Shown here: positions 1 to 8,975 of the stretch, piece after piece | How positions within the stretch are numbered: the first letter of the stretch is position 1 | Layout of the letters: each line of letters starts with the position of its first letter | Assembly (NCBI GenBank): GCA_946544235.1 | Contig: CAMNMC010000102.1 | Location: forward strand, 1 to 40,652 | DNA length: 40,652 nt | Direction: 5' to 3' | Origin: an uncultured Lachnospiraceae bacterium | Lineage (GTDB): Bacteria > Bacillota > Clostridia > Lachnospirales > Lachnospiraceae | The notes under the pieces: generated by a model | What the model saw: the letters and a program-made list of their open reading frames with translations, nothing else | What the model was told of the DNA's origin: nothing | The model's database searches: none | Program-made: the position numbers and the translations under genes

Positions 1-1
1 T

Positions 2-1117
2 AATACAATTGCTGATACAGAAACTGTTTCAGTTGTCAGATCTTCGACTGCAAAAAGAACGTCTGCTTCCGGTACTTCCTATGCAAAAGAATTGTCTAAG
101 AAACAGATAATCCGTCTGCGTGAAATCACAAGTCAGTTGCCAACATATGTAAGTCTGTTTCTTCGCAGCATTGAGGAAACAACTCAGCCAAGGACACGCA
201 TCGCATATGCCTATGATATTAAGTATTTTTTCGAGTATTTACACGAAGAAAATCCGGCTCTTAAAAGTAAGTCCATTAAGGATATTTCCTGCGCTGATCT
301 GAACATGCTTACAGCTCTGGATTTTGAGGAATATATGTCATTTATTACACTTTACGTCAGGGATGGCCGCGAATATACAAATGACGCTCGTTCAAAGAAA
401 CGTAAATTATGTGCCCTCAGGGTTCTTTTCGCATACCTTTATAAGCATGATATGATAAAGGAAAATGTTACTACCAAGGTAAATATGCCTAAAATACGTG
501 ATAAGGCAATCATCCGTATGGATGCCAATGAAACTGCTGACTTTCTCGATCATGTTGAATTTGGCATAGGACTTACGAAAAATCAACAGAGGTTTCACGA
601 AAAGTTGAAAGGCAGGGATCTGGCTGTTCTCACACTTATGCTAAGCACCGGAATCCGTGTTTCCGAGCTTGTCGGCCTTAATATAAATGATGTTGATTTC
701 AATAATATGCGAATAAAAGTTACCAGAAAAGGCGGAAATGAAGCATTTGTTTTCTTCAGTGATGAAGCCGGCGAAGTTCTTCAGGAATATCTTAAAGAAC
801 GTGAAAAAATACTTCCTGTAGACGGTCATGAAGACGCACTTTTCCTTTCATCACAGAGAAAAAGGCTCGGAGTAAGGTCCGTAGAGCTTCTGGTCAAGAA
901 GTATGCCATTACTGCTACTCCTCTCAAGCATATCACTCCTCACAAGCTCAGGAGTACCTATGGAACCGCCTTATATCAGGAAACGGGCGATATTTATCTT
1001 GTAGCCGATGTTCTCGGTCACAAGGATGTAAATACCACCCGTAAACATTACGCAGATATGGATGAAAACAAGAAACGCAAGAACCGTAATGCGGTCAAAT
1101 TACGTGAGTCTGATTGA
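2..1117 (+). CDS. Tyrosine recombinase/integrase (XerC/XerD-like), 5' end outside the window
   Basis: DNA strand-exchange enzyme of the phage-integrase family. Counting residues from a TTG at 92, an N-terminal SAM-like DNA-binding domain covers roughly residues 15-130 and the catalytic domain about 140-330. The full catalytic set is visible: R189 (TGIRVSEL), K213, H284 and R287 (HKLR), H310 (LGHKD) and the nucleophile Y320 (KHYAD). The frame stays open leftward to the window edge and no ATG or ribosome site supports the TTG, so the true start is probably upstream and the visible Ser/Thr-rich leader may be coding. It could be a housekeeping Xer protein or a lone integrase; no att site or cargo is visible. 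It converges with the next gene, with 4 bases between the stops. Confidence 0.85.
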   Translation, partial: NTIADTETVSVVRSSTAKRTSASGTSYAKELSKKQIIRLREITSQLPTYVSLFLRSIEETTQPRTRIAYAYDIKYFFEYLHEENPALKSKSIKDISCADLNMLTALDFEEYMSFITLYVRDGREYTNDARSKKRKLCALRVLFAYLYKHDMIKENVTTKVNMPKIRDKAIIRMDANETADFLDHVEFGIGLTKNQQRFHEKLKGRDLAVLTLMLSTGIRVSELVGLNINDVDFNNMRIKVTRKGGNEAFVFFSDEAGEVLQEYLKEREKILPVDGHEDALFLSSQRKRLGVRSVELLVKKYAITATPLKHITPHKLRSTYGTALYQETGDIYLVADVLGHKDVNTTRKHYADMDENKKRKNRNAVKLRESD

Positions 1118-1121
1118 CACC

Positions 1122-1739
1122 TTATGAATTCAAAGCTCTTATAATTACCTCCGCAGCATCATCAACACTGAGGCGGCTGCTGTCTATGCAGAGATGATAG
1201 CTTTCCATTCTACCCCATTTCTTTGAGGAATAATAGTTATAATAAGATGCTCTTGCTTTATCTTCTTTATTTATCTGATCCTTGGCTTTGTTCTCAGAAA
1301 GATCCGGAAAACGCTCCATAACGGTCTTGATCCTGGTCTCAAGCGGTGCATAGATAAATACACTGAATAGATTCGGATTATCGCGGAGTATATAATCAGA
1401 ACATCTGCCGACTATAACGCAGGATTCTCTGTCTGCAATCGATTTGATCGTATCAAAGGTGGCCTGAAAAGCCTGCTGGCTGATATTCATATTGTATCCG
1501 CTATTGTTATAGCTGTATGCAAAGGCATAAGGATCCATAACAACCGAATAAAGAAAGCTCTTATTTGGCTTTTCGTCAAGATTCTGAAGCAGTTCTTCGC
1601 ATACACCTGATTTCTCGGCAGCCATTTTCAGAAGCTCTTTGTCATAGAAATTAACTCCAAGCTTTTCGGCTACGGCACGTCCTATATTTCTTCCGTTGCT
1701 TCCAAACTGTCTTCCGATAGTTATAATCCTGTTTCCCAT
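1122..1739 (-). CDS. Cytidylate kinase-like family protein
   Basis: A 205-residue P-loop protein of the cytidylate-kinase-like family common in Clostridia. The N-terminus IITIGRQFGSNGRNIG is the family's nucleotide-binding loop, followed by KLGVNFYDKELL. VIVGRCSDYIL and the charged lid region (RFPDLSENKAKDQINKEDKARASYYNYY) also fit. The usual role given is NMP kinase, but the physiological substrate of this subgroup is not established. The start is set by a strong AAGGAGG upstream of ATG. It is separated from the upstream patatin gene by about 130 bases and ends 4 bases from the convergent recombinase, with no terminator between them. Confidence 0.8.
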   Translation of the reverse strand: MGNRIITIGRQFGSNGRNIGRAVAEKLGVNFYDKELLKMAAEKSGVCEELLQNLDEKPNKSFLYSVVMDPYAFAYSYNNSGYNMNISQQAFQATFDTIKSIADRESCVIVGRCSDYILRDNPNLFSVFIYAPLETRIKTVMERFPDLSENKAKDQINKEDKARASYYNYYSSKKWGRMESYHLCIDSSRLSVDDAAEVIIRALNS

Positions 1740-1824
1740 ATTTTTACCCCTCCTTTTAATATCATAAGCTTACATTAACCCATAAATGTAATATTATCAT
1801 AAAGAAATAAACAATGATCTGATC

Positions 1825-1858
1825 AACAGAAACAGACTCATTTTAGATTGTTTCTGTT
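1825..1858 (-). terminator. Possible weak hairpin terminator after the patatin gene
   Basis: AACAGAAAC (1825-1833) and GTTTCTGTT (1850-1858) form a 9-bp perfect stem with a 16-nt loop, 14 bases past the patatin stop. The stem is AT-rich and no clean U-tract follows on the minus strand, so termination is uncertain. The same gap must hold the promoter or leader of the kinase-like gene. Confidence 0.3.
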
Positions 1859-1871
1859 AACATATATTATA

Positions 1872-2948
1872 TCAGAAATCTTTATATTTATCATATATTT
1901 TATTGAAATAATCCATATGCCTGTTTATTGAAGCACCGAGTTCTTTCTGTGCAGTTTCAACCTTAAGCGTATTTTTGATTTCAAGATAATTTGTACGGCT
2001 TATTTCATTCCTGAGGCTTATATAGGTCGGATCCTTCTCAAAATGTGTTTTAACAGCGAGTTTTCCGTCCTTTTCACCAAGCATTTCCCTGAAACGCTTT
2101 GCTTTCGGAACGTAATTCATGGTTCCGGAGAACAGATCTCCGAGGTCGTGACTAGGATATATCGCATAGCATTCTGCACCCGGATATTTATAATGTTCAA
2201 ATACATGATCACTGTCGAGACCGATAATGATGAACCTTCTGACACCCAGATCGTACAGAGGCTTTATAGGTTCATTATCCGTCAGACCGCCATCCAGATA
2301 TTCCTTACCATTGATCCTGACAGCTTCATAGATTACCGGCATAGCCGATGAAGCAAGGAGTATGTCTATGATCTCCTGCTTGGTATGACCATTCAGCTTC
2401 ATGTATTCAGGAAAATACTGTCCGTTTTCCAGCCTTGTAACACCTGCATAAACTGTATATGGAAGGTTCTCAATGATATCTTCCTTCAGATATTCATTCA
2501 TCATCGATTTAACCTTGGATCTTGAGAAAAGCTGAGGGTTATCTGAGAAAAGGTCCGGATCAAGTTTAAAGACCTCCGGCATATTTATCTTCTCCCATAC
2601 ATCATACATAAAATCGGAATCACCGAGGCAGTAAAGCATAGCATTGATAGCACCGATCGAATCGCCGGAAATAAACTTAACATCCTTGAGAAGCCCGGCT
2701 TCGCCCAGAGCCTTAAGAACACCAATCTGATATGCTCCCTTGGCGCCGCCGCCGGAAAGCACAAGTCCCGTAGCCACCGCCGGATTGATCAGCTCGTTAC
2801 TCTTCACCCTTGAACTCTCCGTCTCCTCCTTTAAGTTGTCATCAAAAAGCTCAGCCCCGTCATTAAGCGTTTCTCCACCCGCGAGATCATTATTATCAGT
2901 ATTCTCTTTTATTTCATCAAATTCATCAAAGAATAATTCTTCGCTCAT
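1872..2948 (-). CDS. Patatin-like phospholipase family protein
   Basis: Serine acyl-hydrolase with a patatin fold. The oxyanion motif GGGAKGAYQIG, the nucleophile elbow GDSIG (Ser) and the DGG motif (LDGGLTDNEP) supplying the catalytic Asp are all present and in order. Similar bacterial proteins (RssA/YchK-like) are cytosolic lipases of unclear substrate. The open frame reaches a GTG at 2996, but that extension lies inside hairpin H1. The start chosen here is the ATG at 2948 (MSEELFFDEFDE), preceded by AAAGGA at good spacing, giving 358 residues. The first 55 residues are acidic and probably disordered. H1 ends 28 bases upstream of the start. Confidence 0.85.
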   Translation of the reverse strand: MSEELFFDEFDEIKENTDNNDLAGGETLNDGAELFDDNLKEETESSRVKSNELINPAVATGLVLSGGGAKGAYQIGVLKALGEAGLLKDVKFISGDSIGAINAMLYCLGDSDFMYDVWEKINMPEVFKLDPDLFSDNPQLFSRSKVKSMMNEYLKEDIIENLPYTVYAGVTRLENGQYFPEYMKLNGHTKQEIIDILLASSAMPVIYEAVRINGKEYLDGGLTDNEPIKPLYDLGVRRFIIIGLDSDHVFEHYKYPGAECYAIYPSHDLGDLFSGTMNYVPKAKRFREMLGEKDGKLAVKTHFEKDPTYISLRNEISRTNYLEIKNTLKVETAQKELGASINRHMDYFNKIYDKYKDF

Positions 2949-2976
2949 ATTATATCCTTTATTTTGATTAACGTAA

Positions 2977-3049
2977 ATGGTGGTATGATAATACACCTCC
3001 TCGGTTGTAGCAAGAATACGCCCTCAGAGGTGTATTATCATACCACCAT
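2977..3049 (-). repeat. Long hairpin repeat H1 (variant B loop)
   Basis: The arms 2977-2999 and 3027-3049 are perfectly complementary over 23 bp. In sense (minus) orientation the apical segment reads GAGGGCGTATTCTTGC then TACAACCGA, closed by a T-G pair. Compared with the other copies, apical position 3 changed A to G and position 23 changed T to C, a compensated pair. It lies 28 bases before the patatin start and may be in that gene's leader. Together with H2 it fills much of the 301-base gap 2949-3249. The remainder of that gap is AT-rich with nothing recognisable. Confidence 0.9.
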
Positions 3050-3135
3050 AATTTAATTATCTACATAGATTCGTAATAATATTTGCCAATGAAGGTGTAA
3101 TAATATATTTCCCTGAATTGTTTCATAATCTAAAT

Positions 3136-3208
3136 GGCATTGTTGATATATATGCCCCTGAAGGCGTATTTTATCTACAACTGAAGGGGCATATATATCA
3201 GCAATGCC
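3136..3208 (+). repeat. Long hairpin repeat H2 (variant A loop, opposite orientation)
   Basis: The arms 3136-3159 and 3185-3208 pair over 24 positions with a single T-G wobble. The apical segment on the plus strand is GAAGGCGTATT, TTAT, CTACAACTGA. Its sense strand is opposite to both flanking genes. It lies 42 bases past the stop of the VWA gene and 87 bases from H1, with which it is head-to-head in sense orientation. Confidence 0.9.
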
Positions 3209-3249
3209 CATTCAATACCATTAAATATAATATATAATAGGAATAATAA

Positions 3250-4449
3250 TTACCTCGGGGTCATCAGCTTTTTGATGCCCTCTTTCAACCCATCCACCGT
3301 CAGTGGATACATATGATATATCTGCGCCAGAGTATCCTCAGCTTCCATCCAGGTGAGTCTTGATGACAGCCCTGCATGGTATCTGGGATTAAGCCAGATG
3401 ATCTTTTTGTATTTCTTGCTGAGCATTACATTCCAGTCATAACCGCTTCGCCCGTCATTTGGACCACGATAATTACCGTTCACGTCAAAAAGCTCTTCAG
3501 GAGCCATCTGGGCGTCTCCGACGATGATAACCTTATAATCCTTGTCAGTCTTGCGGAAAACCTCTTCCAGATCGATCCAGTCACCATATTCACATTCAGC
3601 TGTCTTATACAGCTTGCTGTAAATACAGTTATGGAAATAATAGGTCTTAACCTCTTTGAAGTGATTAGCCTTATGTACTGCCTGGAATAATGAATTACAG
3701 AGCTCCATAAAAGGATACATGGTTCCTCCGCAGTCAAAAAGGAGGAGAAGCTTAACTGTATTTTTTCTTGGCTTCTGATATTCCAGTTTAAGATATCCGC
3801 CGTTATTACAGGTTGAATCTATTGTCTTATCAAGATCAAGTTCGGTTTCAGGAATATCAAGTCTCGAAGAATACTGTCTGAGTTTTCTGAAGGCAACCTG
3901 AAACTGACGTATATCAAGAGTTTTGTCGTGACGGAAATCCTGGTATTTTCTCTCACCGTTTACGGCAAAAGCAGAACGCATACCGGTCTTACCGCCGACT
4001 CTTATACCGCCCTTGTTACGTCCTGAATGACCGAAAGCCGAACCGCCGCTGGTACCGATCCAGTAATTACCGCCGTTATGCTCGGTATTCTGCTCGGTAA
4101 TACGTTCCCGGAACATTCTCTTGGTCTCATTCATATCCCTCTTCTGCTCATAGCCGTACATGGCAATATTCTGCTCATCAGGCTTCATACCCTTTTTGTC
4201 GAGGAATTTCATGATATTTTCCGGAACCTCATCAGTGTGCTTTATGTTCTTGAAGTATTCCATAAAGGCGAGGTCATATTTATCATAGTCTGATTCAGTT
4301 TTAACAAGTATCATTCTTCCGAGATAATACAGAACGTCCAGACTTGATTCGGAGAGATCCTTATCAAGCGCATCCATGAATGTTATCCATTCTGTCATTG
4401 AGACATTCAGTCCTTTATCCTTAAGAACGTAGAAGAATTCTGTAAACAA
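3250..4449 (-). CDS. VWA domain (CoxE-like) protein, partner of MoxR ATPase
   Basis: A 399-residue protein with a C-terminal von Willebrand A-like domain. The metal-site region reads LLLLFDCGGTMYPF, so the canonical DxSxS is degenerate (D-C-G-G-T). IIVGDAQMAPEEL resembles the later VWA strand. The N-terminal half is a helical CoxE-type region, and a Gly/Arg-rich stretch (about residues 125-160) separates the two. The start is a TTG with GAGGG upstream; no ATG has a comparable site. It follows the MoxR gene by 68 bases on the same strand. Such MoxR-VWA pairs act as chaperone-like modules in metal-centre insertion or complex remodelling; the client here is unknown. Confidence 0.75.
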   Translation of the reverse strand: MFTEFFYVLKDKGLNVSMTEWITFMDALDKDLSESSLDVLYYLGRMILVKTESDYDKYDLAFMEYFKNIKHTDEVPENIMKFLDKKGMKPDEQNIAMYGYEQKRDMNETKRMFRERITEQNTEHNGGNYWIGTSGGSAFGHSGRNKGGIRVGGKTGMRSAFAVNGERKYQDFRHDKTLDIRQFQVAFRKLRQYSSRLDIPETELDLDKTIDSTCNNGGYLKLEYQKPRKNTVKLLLLFDCGGTMYPFMELCNSLFQAVHKANHFKEVKTYYFHNCIYSKLYKTAECEYGDWIDLEEVFRKTDKDYKVIIVGDAQMAPEELFDVNGNYRGPNDGRSGYDWNVMLSKKYKKIIWLNPRYHAGLSSRLTWMEAEDTLAQIYHMYPLTVDGLKEGIKKLMTPR

Positions 4450-4517
4450 ATTTTAACCCTCTTTTATGCTGCAAAATTAGTTGGTTTGGTAAAAAACTTA
4501 AAATATAATGTTATTGT

Positions 4518-5342
4518 TTACATAACTTTATTCTTGTTAACAACATTAAGATCTTCGTCTTTTTTAACAAGTACTCCGAGGAAAGGAAGCTTCTGTCTGA
4601 TAGTCTCAGGCTCAATACCGCCTATCATGAGCGCCTGGAGCCAGTCGATAAGCTCTGAGGTACTTGGTTTCTTTCTTACCTCTTTGATGCTTCTGATCCA
4701 ATAGAAAGTACTCATTGCATATTTCAGGAGATTCTCATCAAGCTCATCAAAATGAACCTTAACTATCTCTTCCATCTCTTCTTTATCAGGGAATGCAATA
4801 TAATGGAATATACATCTTCTGAGAAAAGCATCCGGAAGCTCTTTCTCGGCATTTGATGTAATAATAACTATCGGTCTTGTAGCTGCCTTAACAGTTCTCT
4901 TGGTCTCATGAATATAGAACTCCATCTTGTCAAGCTCCCACAGAAGGTCGTTAGGGAACTCAAGATCAGCCTTGTCGATCTCATCAATGAGAAGTATGCA
5001 CTGCTCTTCTTCACTGAAGGCCTCACCAAGCTTTCCAAGCTTGATATACTGCTCGATATTATCAACGCCTTCAGCACCAAACTGGCTGTCATAAAGTCTC
5101 TGGATGGTATCGTATACGTATAAGCCTTCCTGAGCTTTAGTGGTTGATTTGATATTCCATATGATGAGTTTCTTTCTGAGAGCATCACTTATAGCCTGAG
5201 CAAGCATGGTTTTTCCTGTGCCAGGCTCACCCTTGATAAGAAGTGGCTTTTCAAGTGCAATTGCTACATCAACAGCTTTCATAAGCTCTTCTGATGCAAC
5301 ATAATCTCCGGATCCTGTAAATTTACTAGCATTAAGATTCAT
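4518..5342 (-). CDS. MoxR-family AAA+ ATPase
   Basis: A 274-residue AAA+ ATPase. Walker A is GEPGTGKT, Walker B is CILLIDEIDKAD, sensor 1 is IVIITSNAEKELPDAFLRRC with the arginine finger, and the C-terminal lid contains the SIKEVRKKPSTSELIDWL segment typical of MoxR proteins. AGGAG precedes the ATG by 6 bases. It sits between the L,D-transpeptidase gene (77-base gap) and the VWA gene, so it may be co-transcribed with both. The VWA gene directly downstream supports a MoxR/CoxE-type pair, with the ATPase driving a remodelling step on an unknown target. Confidence 0.85.
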   Translation of the reverse strand: MNLNASKFTGSGDYVASEELMKAVDVAIALEKPLLIKGEPGTGKTMLAQAISDALRKKLIIWNIKSTTKAQEGLYVYDTIQRLYDSQFGAEGVDNIEQYIKLGKLGEAFSEEEQCILLIDEIDKADLEFPNDLLWELDKMEFYIHETKRTVKAATRPIVIITSNAEKELPDAFLRRCIFHYIAFPDKEEMEEIVKVHFDELDENLLKYAMSTFYWIRSIKEVRKKPSTSELIDWLQALMIGGIEPETIRQKLPFLGVLVKKDEDLNVVNKNKVM

Positions 5343-5419
5343 ATTTAACTCCTGGTAAAAAATATTTTTGAGTAATGTGTTTCTGTATAAAACAATAATC
5401 GATGTAAGATTTTATTAGA

Positions 5420-6976
5420 TTAGTATACAACAACCTTAGTTCCTGCAGGTACGTAGTCATAGATCCACTTTGCGTTTTCAAGCTGAAGTCTTACACATCC
5501 GAGAGATGTATTTACTCCGAGTCTGCCATCGATGACAGTTACCGGCGAATCCTCTCCACCCTTATATTTTACTGAATGGAAAAGAACATCTCCGTAGAAC
5601 TGGGTTGCATACCAGCATCTGTATTCATCATCAGGACCAAAGTAGAGCATCTTAAGTGATGTGGTTTCATATATACCTTCAGGTGTATCATGGCCATCAG
5701 CACCGCAGTTGCAGTCCCAGTATTTGATGCAGTCCCAATTGTTTGAATAGCCTTCGAGAATCATAACCTTGGAATCTTCTCTATTGACCATTATCAGATA
5801 TCTTGTATAGCTGCTGTAATTCTGAGCCTTTTTGTACATCTTGGTCTGGACATCATCAACCTCAACCTTGCCATTTTTAATATAGATATCCTCACCGTTA
5901 TATCTGTAATATCCGGTATATGTGAAGTCAACCATACCACCTTTAACATACCATTTTCCGCTTGAGTTAGAGGCAATAGTTGTTTTGTTTGTTACCTTGC
6001 CGCCATCAACAAGATAGTAACCGGTTTTACCATTTACAGTGCCTTTGTATAAGCCCTCTGCGTAGAAATCAACTTCACCTTCATCTATATACCACCAGCC
6101 GTTATCATTCTTGGCAAATCCAGTATAGCTGTAATCTATCATTCCGTTATTTACATAAACCCAGTATGTCTTATATTTTGCAACTGTGGCACCTGTCTGA
6201 ACCTTTGAGCCTTTAAGATAATAGGTACCTTCAACTCCATCAACGGTTCCGCTTAAGAAACCATTATAATTGAAATTGACCTTGCCGTTTACACAATACC
6301 ACCAGCCCATGGAATTCTTGGCGAGACCTGTATAACTGAAGTCAACCTTACCGTCCTTGATATAAAACCATCCGTTTTCGTTCTTCTCAACAGAATTGCA
6401 GGTAAAGTCAACGCGGCCGTTCTTTATTCTCCACCAGCCGTACTGATTTTTAGCGATTGTATCCTTAAAGAAAACCTTACCGTTTACAACGTTCCACCAG
6501 TTGCTTTCTCCATTTACTGTACCTTTAAATACACCCTTGGCATTTTTCTGAACCTGACCATTTTTTACATACCACCAGGCTCTGTCGTACTGAACGAAAT
6601 CTGTATAGTTAAAATCAACCTTACCGTCACGACAGTACCATGATCCATAGCTATTTTCAGCAATTCCGGTAAAATCAAAATCAACGCGGCCGTTTTTGAT
6701 CCTCCACCATCCCAGATCATTTTTTGCTACGGTGTCTTTGAACTTTACTGTTCCGTTCTCTATATACCACCATCCGGTTTCGTCCTTGACTTTACCTTTA
6801 ATAACAGAGGTAACCTTGGATATTTTTCCATTGTTGTAATAAACCCATTTTCCATCTTCCTGATAGAAACCGGTTTTCTTGGAACTTGCGGCATAAACAT
6901 CGTCTTTGTTAACGAATCCCGGAACCGCTAAAATAAAAACTAACGCTGCAAGAATAAGAACTAATCTTTTTTTCAT
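5420..6976 (-). CDS. Secreted L,D-transpeptidase with N-terminal wall-binding-type repeats
   Basis: A 518-residue exported protein. An N-terminal signal peptide (MKKRLVLILAALVFILAVPG) is followed by about 15 copies of a roughly 20-residue aromatic repeat of the type GWWYIKNGKVDFSYTG over residues 35-375, resembling choline/cell-wall-binding repeats. The C-terminal YkuD domain has H467 (LFHSVKY) and the catalytic C494 in SLGCVRL. The family forms 3-3 peptidoglycan crosslinks or anchors proteins to the wall. The ATG has GGAGGGAAGGT upstream, and this site lies in the 15 bases after the proA stop, so the two genes are probably translated from one message. Confidence 0.9.
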   Translation of the reverse strand: MKKRLVLILAALVFILAVPGFVNKDDVYAASSKKTGFYQEDGKWVYYNNGKISKVTSVIKGKVKDETGWWYIENGTVKFKDTVAKNDLGWWRIKNGRVDFDFTGIAENSYGSWYCRDGKVDFNYTDFVQYDRAWWYVKNGQVQKNAKGVFKGTVNGESNWWNVVNGKVFFKDTIAKNQYGWWRIKNGRVDFTCNSVEKNENGWFYIKDGKVDFSYTGLAKNSMGWWYCVNGKVNFNYNGFLSGTVDGVEGTYYLKGSKVQTGATVAKYKTYWVYVNNGMIDYSYTGFAKNDNGWWYIDEGEVDFYAEGLYKGTVNGKTGYYLVDGGKVTNKTTIASNSSGKWYVKGGMVDFTYTGYYRYNGEDIYIKNGKVEVDDVQTKMYKKAQNYSSYTRYLIMVNREDSKVMILEGYSNNWDCIKYWDCNCGADGHDTPEGIYETTSLKMLYFGPDDEYRCWYATQFYGDVLFHSVKYKGGEDSPVTVIDGRLGVNTSLGCVRLQLENAKWIYDYVPAGTKVVVY

Positions 6977-6991
6977 ACCTTCCCTCCTAAA

Positions 6992-8239
6992 TTATTCTCT
7001 GATCTGACCATTTCCATATACGATGAATTTGGTTGATGTGAGTGCCGTAAGCCCCATAGGTCCTCTTGCGTGAAGCTTCTGCGTTGAAATACCAATCTCT
7101 GCGCCGAAGCCGAATTCAAAGCCGTCAGTAAATCTTGTGGATGCATTAACATATACACAAGCCGAATCAATCTCGTTAAGGAACCTCTGAGAACTGCTAT
7201 AGTCTTCTGTAATAATAGCTTCTGAATGTCCGGTGCTGTAACGGTTGATGTGATCGATCGCCTCATCAAGGGAATCAACTACCTTGGCAGAGATTATCTT
7301 GGCAAGATATTCAGTACCGTAATCCTCTTCGTCAGCAGGAACAATGATGTTGCTGATTGCCTGTGCTCTCTCATCGCCTCTGATCTCACAGTTATCGCTG
7401 GCAAGATCTGCAGCAATAAGAGGAATAACCTCCTCTGCAACATCACTGTGAATAACAAGTGATTCAGCTGCATTGCAGACACCGAGGCGCTGAAGCTTGG
7501 CATTTCTGATGATTTTTACTGCCTTATCAAGGTCAGCGTATTTATCAACATAAATATGACAGTTTCCTGTACCGGTCTGAATAACAGGAACGGTAGCGTT
7601 CTGTACGACATTGTTTATCAGACCTGCGCCTCCTCTTGGTATCAGAAGATCGAGATACTGATTCATCTTCATCATCTGATTAACAATCTCTCTGTTTGTA
7701 TCTTCAACCAGACTTATTACATCCGGATCCATTCCGACCTCGACAAGTGTCTCCTTAACTATCTTAACGAGTGCGATATTTGAATGGATACAATCGCTTC
7801 CTCCTCTGAGAATAACTGCATTGCCTGATTTGAAGCAAAGAGCAAATGCATCTATCGTTACATTTGGGCGAGATTCGTAAATGAAGCCGATAACTCCCAT
7901 AGGAACTCTAACCTGACCAACCAGAAGTCCGTTCGGACGTTTCTTCATTGAAAGGACTTCACCTATAGGATCATCAAGAGAAGCAACCTGTCTGACACCC
8001 TCAGCGATTCCTTCAATTCTTTCATCTGTTAATTTCAGTCTGTCCATAAGTGCAGGACTCATTCCGTTAGTCTCTGCATTTGCAAGATCAACCTTATTTG
8101 CCTTGATTATCTCATTTTTTCTGTCACATAATGCTTCTGCCACTCTTAAAAGAGCATTGTTTTTCTCTGTGATTCCGGCTTTTGCAATTATGCGGCTTGA
8201 AGCCTTGGCTTTTTCACACAGAGCTATAATGTCGAACAT
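6992..8239 (-). CDS. proA: Glutamate-5-semialdehyde dehydrogenase (gamma-glutamyl phosphate reductase)
   Basis: Second step of proline synthesis: NADPH-dependent reduction of gamma-glutamyl phosphate. The aldehyde-dehydrogenase fold is evident, with the active-site Cys region LGVCNAAESLVIH, GGSDCIHSN, PRGGAGLI and the C-terminal FGFGAEIGISTQKLHARGPMGL. The start is the ATG at 8239 (MFDIIALCEKAK), which has GGAGGA 6 bases upstream. A longer frame beginning at 8257 would place its start inside the region that includes this ribosome site. Length 415 residues, normal for ProA. proB lies upstream, separated by the formyl-THF cyclo-ligase gene and a 152-base AT-rich gap in which I see no structure. 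Confidence 0.95.
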   Translation of the reverse strand: MFDIIALCEKAKASSRIIAKAGITEKNNALLRVAEALCDRKNEIIKANKVDLANAETNGMSPALMDRLKLTDERIEGIAEGVRQVASLDDPIGEVLSMKKRPNGLLVGQVRVPMGVIGFIYESRPNVTIDAFALCFKSGNAVILRGGSDCIHSNIALVKIVKETLVEVGMDPDVISLVEDTNREIVNQMMKMNQYLDLLIPRGGAGLINNVVQNATVPVIQTGTGNCHIYVDKYADLDKAVKIIRNAKLQRLGVCNAAESLVIHSDVAEEVIPLIAADLASDNCEIRGDERAQAISNIIVPADEEDYGTEYLAKIISAKVVDSLDEAIDHINRYSTGHSEAIITEDYSSSQRFLNEIDSACVYVNASTRFTDGFEFGFGAEIGISTQKLHARGPMGLTALTSTKFIVYGNGQIRE

Positions 8240-8391
8240 ATTCTTCCTCCGTTCCATTAAATAAAATGATTTATATATGATGTGTTTATTTGAAAAAAAA
8301 TATTATGTCATAATATGCATGATATCTTATTCTGTATTATGTTTTGTTTATATAATACTTAGATTTAATTATGTCTGTTTTTGATCAGGTG

Positions 8392-8961
8392 TCAGCCACA
8401 GATGATCTCATTTTCGGTGATAATCATTTCAGGTCGTATATCGAGTTCATTCAGAGCAATCTCATCCTCAAGTATTTGAATACTGTAGGCAACTGCAGCC
8501 TTTGCGATGTATGCATCTTTGAACCTGTCGAGGTATCTGTCGTAAAAACCACCGCCATAGCCTGCTCTTCCGAGCTTTCTGTCGAAAGCAAGTCCCGGCA
8601 TGATCATCAGAATACTCATATCAGAGTCAGGAATAAAAGTTGCCTCTGAAACCGGTTCTTTTATACCCCTATAGCCTTCCCTTATGCTTTCACTGCCGGT
8701 ATAGGGGTAAAAATCCATATCCCTGCCTTTTACTCTGGGTAGAAATACTCTTTTTCCGTCGTCTGCAGCTTTTTCATACAGATATTTAAGATCAACCTCT
8801 TTACCATATCTGTAATATGCAAGAATATTATCAGCCGAGCGATAGTTTTCAAGCTGTGTTATCTTATCACAGATTAGCTTGGATTTTTCGGCAATTTCAA
8901 CTTCTGAAAGAAGATTTCTCTTATATGAACTTATCTTTCGTGCTACACTTTTATCTATCAT
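8392..8961 (-). CDS. 5-formyltetrahydrofolate cyclo-ligase
   Basis: A 189-residue enzyme converting 5-formyl-THF to 5,10-methenyl-THF with ATP. The family signature GRAGYGGGFYDRYL is intact, and LPRVKGRDMDFYPY and the C-terminal DIRPEMIITE fit the family. The N-terminus KSVARKISSYKRNLLSEVEIAEKS carries the usual basic helix. It sits 14 bases downstream of proB, apparently in the same transcript, so folate one-carbon and proline genes are mixed here. Length is typical. Confidence 0.92.
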   Translation of the reverse strand: MIDKSVARKISSYKRNLLSEVEIAEKSKLICDKITQLENYRSADNILAYYRYGKEVDLKYLYEKAADDGKRVFLPRVKGRDMDFYPYTGSESIREGYRGIKEPVSEATFIPDSDMSILMIMPGLAFDRKLGRAGYGGGFYDRYLDRFKDAYIAKAAVAYSIQILEDEIALNELDIRPEMIITENEIICG

Positions 8962-8975
8962 GATAAATTCCCGGT

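Noticed and set aside
1-1117. Integrated phage or genomic island at the left edge
   Set aside because: Only a recombinase is visible; neighbours are ordinary chromosomal genes and no attachment repeats or phage genes were found.
3091-3115. GAAGGTGTAATAATATATTTC-like segment as a further copy between H1 and H2
   Set aside because: Only the first few and last few bases match the apex, and flanking arms pair over just four bases.
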